Shown here one piece after another: positions 29,562 through 36,581 of a stretch of DNA of 36,581 bases. A program made the translations under genes and the position numbers. The notes beneath the pieces are model-generated. The model had not been told where the DNA came from, did not search any database, and worked only from the letters and a program-made list of their open reading frames with translations. This DNA is from Gammaproteobacteria bacterium (lineage in GTDB: Bacteria > Pseudomonadota > Gammaproteobacteria > Steroidobacterales > Woeseiaceae): contig JAUHYO010000005.1 in assembly GCA_030426325.1 (NCBI GenBank), forward strand, positions 1-36,581. The letters are read 5' to 3'. Within the stretch, counting starts at the first letter, position 1, and each line of letters begins with the position of its first letter.

Positions 29562-30638
29562 TCAGGTATCCGTGTGTACGGCGACCAGTTCGCCATCATC
29601 CAGCGACTCGGCCCCTCGCACCGCGATCCGGTCACCGGATTCGAGTGCGCCGCGGACGGCCAGGTCATCGCCGCTTGCTTCTGTCACCTCGACGGCGACA
29701 CGTTCGACAATCTGCTGGTCATTGATACGCATGACAAAGGTACCGTCGGCGCGCAGCACGACCGAGTCGCGTGGCACCGTCAAAGCCCTATTTGAGGAAA
29801 GTGGCAACTGCACGCTGACCAGCTGCCCGGCCGCGACAACGCTCGGCGCGTCTTCCGGCAAGTCGAGACGCACCTCAAAAGTCTGCGATTGCGAGTTTGC
29901 TGCCGGCACTACCTTCCGAACACGGCCTTCGAGGCGCAGTTCATTCATGCGCACTTCAGCTATCTCGCCGGCGCGCATCCGGGGCAGGTACCTGACAGGA
30001 ACCGACGCACGAACTTCAAGGTTTTTCGTGTCTGTCATCGCCGCCAGAACGATGCTGCGCTCGACGTCCTCACCGGCATTTCTCAGGCGCTGCGTGACGA
30101 CACCCGAGAACGGTGCGCGCACGACGCAGCGGCGGAGCTGACTTTCTGTTTCACGAATGGTGATCTTCGCGATTCGAAGGTCGCCCGCTGCGAGGTCACG
30201 ACTTGCCTGCGTGCGTTCAAGCTGCAACTCCGAAATGGCGCTGGTACCAATCAGCGATTCAAGTCGTGCAAGTTCGCGTGACAGGTTCTCAAAGTTCACG
30301 CGTGCGCGATCGGCCTCGGCACTCTGCCGCTCGCGCTGCAGTTCCAGCATTTCGCAATCAAACCGGGCAACGACAGCGCCTTGATCAACGTGGTCTCCGG
30401 GCTCGGCGACCCACTGGATGCGCCCGGCCATGCCAGCGGTAATTTGCGTTTCGTTACGGCTGAAGACGGTGCCGGCCGCCGGTATGCGTGGTGCAATCTC
30501 GGAGCTTGCCACCAGCGCCGCCGTCACCGGGACCGCTTGTTGTTCGTTCTGTGCCTCTACCGGCTCGGCGAACAGCGCCCATAGCAGCGCAAAGACCAGT
30601 GCGGTAACAAATCGTGTGTGCGATCGAGTATGCGTCAT
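29562..30638 (-). CDS. efflux RND transporter periplasmic adaptor subunit
   Basis: Signal peptide; biotinyl-lipoyl-like half (TAGMAGRIQWVAEPGDHVDQGAVVARFD), coiled coil, then RAPFSGVVTQRLRNAGEDVERSIVLAAM. Confidence 0.92.
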   Translation of the reverse strand: MTHTRSHTRFVTALVFALLWALFAEPVEAQNEQQAVPVTAALVASSEIAPRIPAAGTVFSRNETQITAGMAGRIQWVAEPGDHVDQGAVVARFDCEMLELQRERQSAEADRARVNFENLSRELARLESLIGTSAISELQLERTQASRDLAAGDLRIAKITIRETESQLRRCVVRAPFSGVVTQRLRNAGEDVERSIVLAAMTDTKNLEVRASVPVRYLPRMRAGEIAEVRMNELRLEGRVRKVVPAANSQSQTFEVRLDLPEDAPSVVAAGQLVSVQLPLSSNRALTVPRDSVVLRADGTFVMRINDQQIVERVAVEVTEASGDDLAVRGALESGDRIAVRGAESLDDGELVAVHTDT

Positions 30639-33600
30639 GCTGTTGTCTCCGCTGCTGTTGCCGCCAACGTCTTAGTTACACGTTCAATGCGAGATTCGCC
30701 GATTCGCAGAATGCTTGGCAGCAGGATGAGGGTAAACACGGCACTCACGCTCATGCCACCGACAATGACGGTGGCAAGCCCGCGATAGATCTCGCTGCCG
30801 ATGCCAGGCACCAGCATTAGCGGCAACATGCCGCAGATCGAGGTTAGCGTGCTCATGAATATCGGTCGTGCCCGTATGCGAATGGCCTGTGCGACAGCGC
30901 TTGCTCGATCCGTGCCTTCTCGCTCGGCAACGCGTGTCTGGTGCACCAGTAGTATCGCGTTGTTGACCACAAGGCCGAGCAAGATGATGAAGCCAATCAT
31001 TGTCAACAGTTCAAGTGACTGGTACGTGAAGAGATTCAGAACGCGCAATCCGATTACACCTCCGACAATCGCGAGCGGCATCACCAGTAGAACGATCAGG
31101 CTGTCGCGTACCGAGCGGAACATTGCAGCCATGATCAACGCAAGAATCAGTACCGCGAGAATAAAGTTCTGTCCCATGTCGGCGACCGCGCTCGCGAGCT
31201 GGTCGACCGTGCCCCGATAGAAAATATCCGAATCGGCTGGCAGTGCATTTTCGATGATCGGCCCTATCTCGGCGCGCAGTTCGTTGAGTGCATCCTCCAT
31301 CGTCATGTTGGCTGGCGGCAGCACTTGCAGGGTAATGGTGCGTTGCCCGTTCACGCGTCGAAGCTGCGTCGGGCCAACGGTCCGATTGATCGACGCGAGT
31401 TCGCCGACCACCTGGATGCCGGACTGCGGTGTGAAAATCGGCACGCCCGCCAGGTCCTCCGGTGTTGTCCAGTCGCCGCTCCAGATCAACACATCCACGC
31501 CGCGGTTGCCGTCGAAATAGCGCCCTGCATTCAGACCGCCTGTGAAGGCACGAACGGCATCGGCGACAGCGCCGCGATCCAGGCCGGCTTGCGTGATCCG
31601 ACGGTCATCCGGTACCAGTTGCAGTTCAGGCTTCGACATCGACGTCCCGGGTATTGCGCGAACGGACCAGTCGGGGAAGCGATCGGAAATCGCCTCTTCA
31701 CCGACACGCGCCGCGTCCATCAACGGCACCAGGTTGGGCCCCTGCAGATCGATATTGATATTTCGGCCGCCGGAGATACCGATGTTCAGCAGTGATGCCC
31801 GAGATACGAACGGTTTCGCACCGGGTAAACCGACCAGTAATTCTTCGCGCAGCATGCGCATCAGTTCCGGCGCTTCTCTCGGGTCGCTCGGGTAAATGAA
31901 CACCCCGGTCGCGTTGGAGCCGTAGGAATACAGGTTGTATCCGCGGATACCCGGACTGGCTTCGCCGTCGACGTGCGGCTGAAATCGCCGAATCACTTCG
32001 GCAATGACTTCCTCCTCGATAGTGCTCAACGGTGTGCCCTCGGCGATACTAAAAAAAGCCTCGACGCCATCGGCATCGGCTTGCGGCAGAAAGTCGAGCT
32101 TTGGTGCGAGCAGCCAGGTGAGCAGCGCCGGCAGAACGAGCAGGGACGCGATCCAGCCGGCACGTTGACGGGGCGTACTGGTGACCGCGATGAGTCGGTT
32201 CGTCAGCCGGTCCCAGGTCGCACCCAGTCGATCGATACCGGTGTGCTCTTCGTGAAAGTAGCGACTGGCCACCGGCAAGATTGTTATTGCGGCGATCATC
32301 GACGTCGCGACTGCGACCGACAAGGTCAGCGCCAGATCCGCGAACAACTGGCCTTCGAGCCCCTCCATGAAAAGAATAGGCAGGAAAATCGCGATACTGG
32401 TTACCGTGGAGGCGAACAAGGCACCGACGACCTGCGATGGTCCTTTGCGGGCTGCCTTCCTGTACGGCATTCCGCCTTGCCGCAGACGGACAATATTCTC
32501 CTGCACGATGATCGCGGCATCGAGGACGAGGCCGACGGCAAACGCGAGGCCTGCGAGTGACACGACATTCAGACTGCGTCCGAACAAGCTCAAGACCAGC
32601 AATGACGACAGCAGCGAAAACGGAATGGTCAACGCGATGAGCAGGGTTGCTCGCCAGCCTCGGAGGAACAGCCAGAGCACGGCAAGGGCCAGTATCACCC
32701 CAAGTATCAGGTTGCCGTTCACCAGCCCGATGGCGCGGCGAATGTGCACCGACGCGTCGAAGCTCAACACCATTTTTAGCTCTTCGGCGGCGAGGGGGCC
32801 GGCATTGAGTTCCTCGATTGCCTCGTTGATGTCGTCAAGGATTGTGACGGTATTGGCGCCGTACTTGCCCTGCACCTGGATGTAATAGGCCGGATAGCCC
32901 GTGCGATACATGAAGCCGCTTCGGGGATAAAGCTCAGTCGTGATGTCAGCGACTTCGCTCAGGTAGACCGGCTCATTACCCCGCCGAGCCACGATGAGCT
33001 CGCCGAGATCATCGATATCAAACCCGCCGAGAAAGCGGACTGTGTATTGACGTCGACCGACACTCGCAAGTCCGCCGGTTGCATTCACAGCTCGCGTCAC
33101 TGTGTTTGCTATATCGGTTACCCGAACGCCGAGTGCAGCGGCGCGGTAGGGATCGAAATTGATCAGCACCAGCGGGTCGCGTTCGCTGCGAAGGTTGATG
33201 CGCTGCACGCCGTCGATCTGCAACAGGCGCGGTTCAACTTCGGTATCCAGTACGCGCTGAAATTCGGTGACATCGGCACCGGGTGTAGGCTCCAGCGGGT
33301 GTACGAGCAAGGTTGCCACCGGAAAATCCCAACCACCAACCTGTATGGAAGGTTCCTCCGCATCCGGCGGTGGCGGTTCGGCGCGATTCAACGCGTTGAG
33401 CACGTCGAGCATGGCCTGCTGCATGTCGGTACCAATGTCGAATCTTAAGTGCACATTGCCGTTGCCGGAGCGCACGTCGCTGGACATTTCGATAACGCCT
33501 GGAACCTGCCGCAGCACCGTCTCCTGTGGCTCTACGATGCTTGCTTCCACTTCCTGTGGCGCGGCGTTGCGCCACGAGGTATTGATATTGACTTCCGGGT

Positions 33601-33724
33601 ACTCGAGGTTGGGCAGCATCTGGATCGGCAAGGATGCGATACCCATGACCCCAAGCACGAACAACAACACCGCGACGGCGAGAAGTGCGGCCGGATTGTC
33701 CGCAGAGACTTTGATTAATGACAT
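30635..33724 (-). CDS. efflux RND transporter permease (AcrB-like)
   Basis: About 1029 aa; LNVVSLAGLAFAVGLVLDAAIIVQENI, MIGFIILLGLVVNNAILLVHQTR, RARPIFMSTLTSICGMLPLML. 4-bp overlap with the adaptor gene. Start MSLIKVSADNP preferred over upstream MC. Confidence 0.94.
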   Translation of the reverse strand: MSLIKVSADNPAALLAVAVLLFVLGVMGIASLPIQMLPNLEYPEVNINTSWRNAAPQEVEASIVEPQETVLRQVPGVIEMSSDVRSGNGNVHLRFDIGTDMQQAMLDVLNALNRAEPPPPDAEEPSIQVGGWDFPVATLLVHPLEPTPGADVTEFQRVLDTEVEPRLLQIDGVQRINLRSERDPLVLINFDPYRAAALGVRVTDIANTVTRAVNATGGLASVGRRQYTVRFLGGFDIDDLGELIVARRGNEPVYLSEVADITTELYPRSGFMYRTGYPAYYIQVQGKYGANTVTILDDINEAIEELNAGPLAAEELKMVLSFDASVHIRRAIGLVNGNLILGVILALAVLWLFLRGWRATLLIALTIPFSLLSSLLVLSLFGRSLNVVSLAGLAFAVGLVLDAAIIVQENIVRLRQGGMPYRKAARKGPSQVVGALFASTVTSIAIFLPILFMEGLEGQLFADLALTLSVAVATSMIAAITILPVASRYFHEEHTGIDRLGATWDRLTNRLIAVTSTPRQRAGWIASLLVLPALLTWLLAPKLDFLPQADADGVEAFFSIAEGTPLSTIEEEVIAEVIRRFQPHVDGEASPGIRGYNLYSYGSNATGVFIYPSDPREAPELMRMLREELLVGLPGAKPFVSRASLLNIGISGGRNINIDLQGPNLVPLMDAARVGEEAISDRFPDWSVRAIPGTSMSKPELQLVPDDRRITQAGLDRGAVADAVRAFTGGLNAGRYFDGNRGVDVLIWSGDWTTPEDLAGVPIFTPQSGIQVVGELASINRTVGPTQLRRVNGQRTITLQVLPPANMTMEDALNELRAEIGPIIENALPADSDIFYRGTVDQLASAVADMGQNFILAVLILALIMAAMFRSVRDSLIVLLVMPLAIVGGVIGLRVLNLFTYQSLELLTMIGFIILLGLVVNNAILLVHQTRVAEREGTDRASAVAQAIRIRARPIFMSTLTSICGMLPLMLVPGIGSEIYRGLATVIVGGMSVSAVFTLILLPSILRIGESRIERVTKTLAATAAETTA

Positions 33725-33884
33725 GCACAACCCCCGTTGCAGCGAATGGACGATCGCTCCTTCATCTGATGCAGAGTAGGGATGAAAAGTTGTCTGTTTA
33801 GCGCTCTAAATCGGCAAGGTGTGCGCCTCGCGCGACCAAATGGTCACGGCTGCTGCTGGGGCCTCTTCACTGCAGGCCTTTTAA

Positions 33885-36212
<2,328 letters not shown>

Positions 36213-36233
36213 GTTGATCCAAACTGAAAAAGG

Positions 36234-36264
36234 AACGGCGGCGCCAAAACGCCGCCGTTTTTTT
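36234..36264 (+). terminator. Rho-independent terminator after katG
   Basis: AACGGCGGCG-CCAAAA-CGCCGCCGTT followed by TTTTT: 10-bp perfect stem. Confidence 0.93.
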
Positions 36265-36266
36265 AT

Positions 36267-36581
36267 CTAAAGAAGGTTCATCCGGCGCAGCAAGTCCTCG
36301 TAGCGAGGATTGCCTGCGAGCAACCGGGTCATCGTGTCGAAACCCTTGATGTAAACAAGGCCAGGATCACGGACAGCGAAGCCGCGCTCCAGCGCAGCCA
36401 GGGCTTCGTCGACGTCGCCCCAATAGGTATAGACGGTGGCGACCTGCCAGGAAACATCATCGCCGTAAGTGTTGATCAGCTTGCCGAGGCTTTGCTGTGC
36501 GGCTTCGTGGTCACCCATTTTCTGATGGAGAACGGCCTCTATCTCCCAGCGAAGAAAATCGAAAGTTTCCGCTTGAATCGC
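36267..36581 (-). CDS. TPR-like protein, C-terminal part (5' end outside window)
   Basis: Frame stays open to the window edge (AIQAETFDFLRWEIEAVLHQKMGDHEAAQQSLGKLINTYGDD...WGDVDEALAALERGF...). Ends LLAGNPRYEDLLRRMNLL, a tail seen in TPR-containing regulatory proteins. Confidence 0.65.
   Translation of the reverse strand, partial: AIQAETFDFLRWEIEAVLHQKMGDHEAAQQSLGKLINTYGDDVSWQVATVYTYWGDVDEALAALERGFAVRDPGLVYIKGFDTMTRLLAGNPRYEDLLRRMNLL

Noticed and set aside
29572-30141. 189-aa plus-strand ORF opposite the RND adaptor gene
   Set aside because: Ser/Thr/Arg-rich antisense shadow.

Overview
The 36.6 kb window is gene-dense, looks chromosomal, and resembles a Gammaproteobacterium (inferred from gene content only). 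I support 25 protein-coding genes, two of them cut by the window edges, plus two Rho-independent terminators and several inverted repeats or candidate operators. I saw no rRNA, convincing tRNA, transposase, integrase or CRISPR array by eye. In order: FMN-binding protein (partial) and PepSY-TM protein; two-gene uncharacterised operon; ACR3-type arsenite transporter; secreted S9 peptidase behind two tandem paralogous secreted unknowns; mtgA; purU; Tat-signal epimerase; MscS-type channel; two divergent, related S8 subtilases; M48-TPR peptidase plus secreted unknown; small OM beta-barrel; TonB-dependent receptor; fadH-like reductase; NfeD/slipin pair; acyl-CoA thioesterase and acetyl-CoA hydrolase/transferase; RND efflux pair; signal-peptide-bearing catalase-peroxidase; partial TPR-like protein. 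The most unusual object is the 1291-aa ORF at 11493-15368(-). It joins a SusC-like TonB plug domain to a large alpha-rich-looking middle region and a C-terminal subtilase with an intact Asp/His/Ser triad, with no recognisable outer-membrane barrel. It is divergent from a plug-less paralog whose triad spacing is identical (56 and 178 residues). A second notable signal is an OxyR-like ATCG-N7-CGAT-N7-ATCG array upstream of the exported katG.
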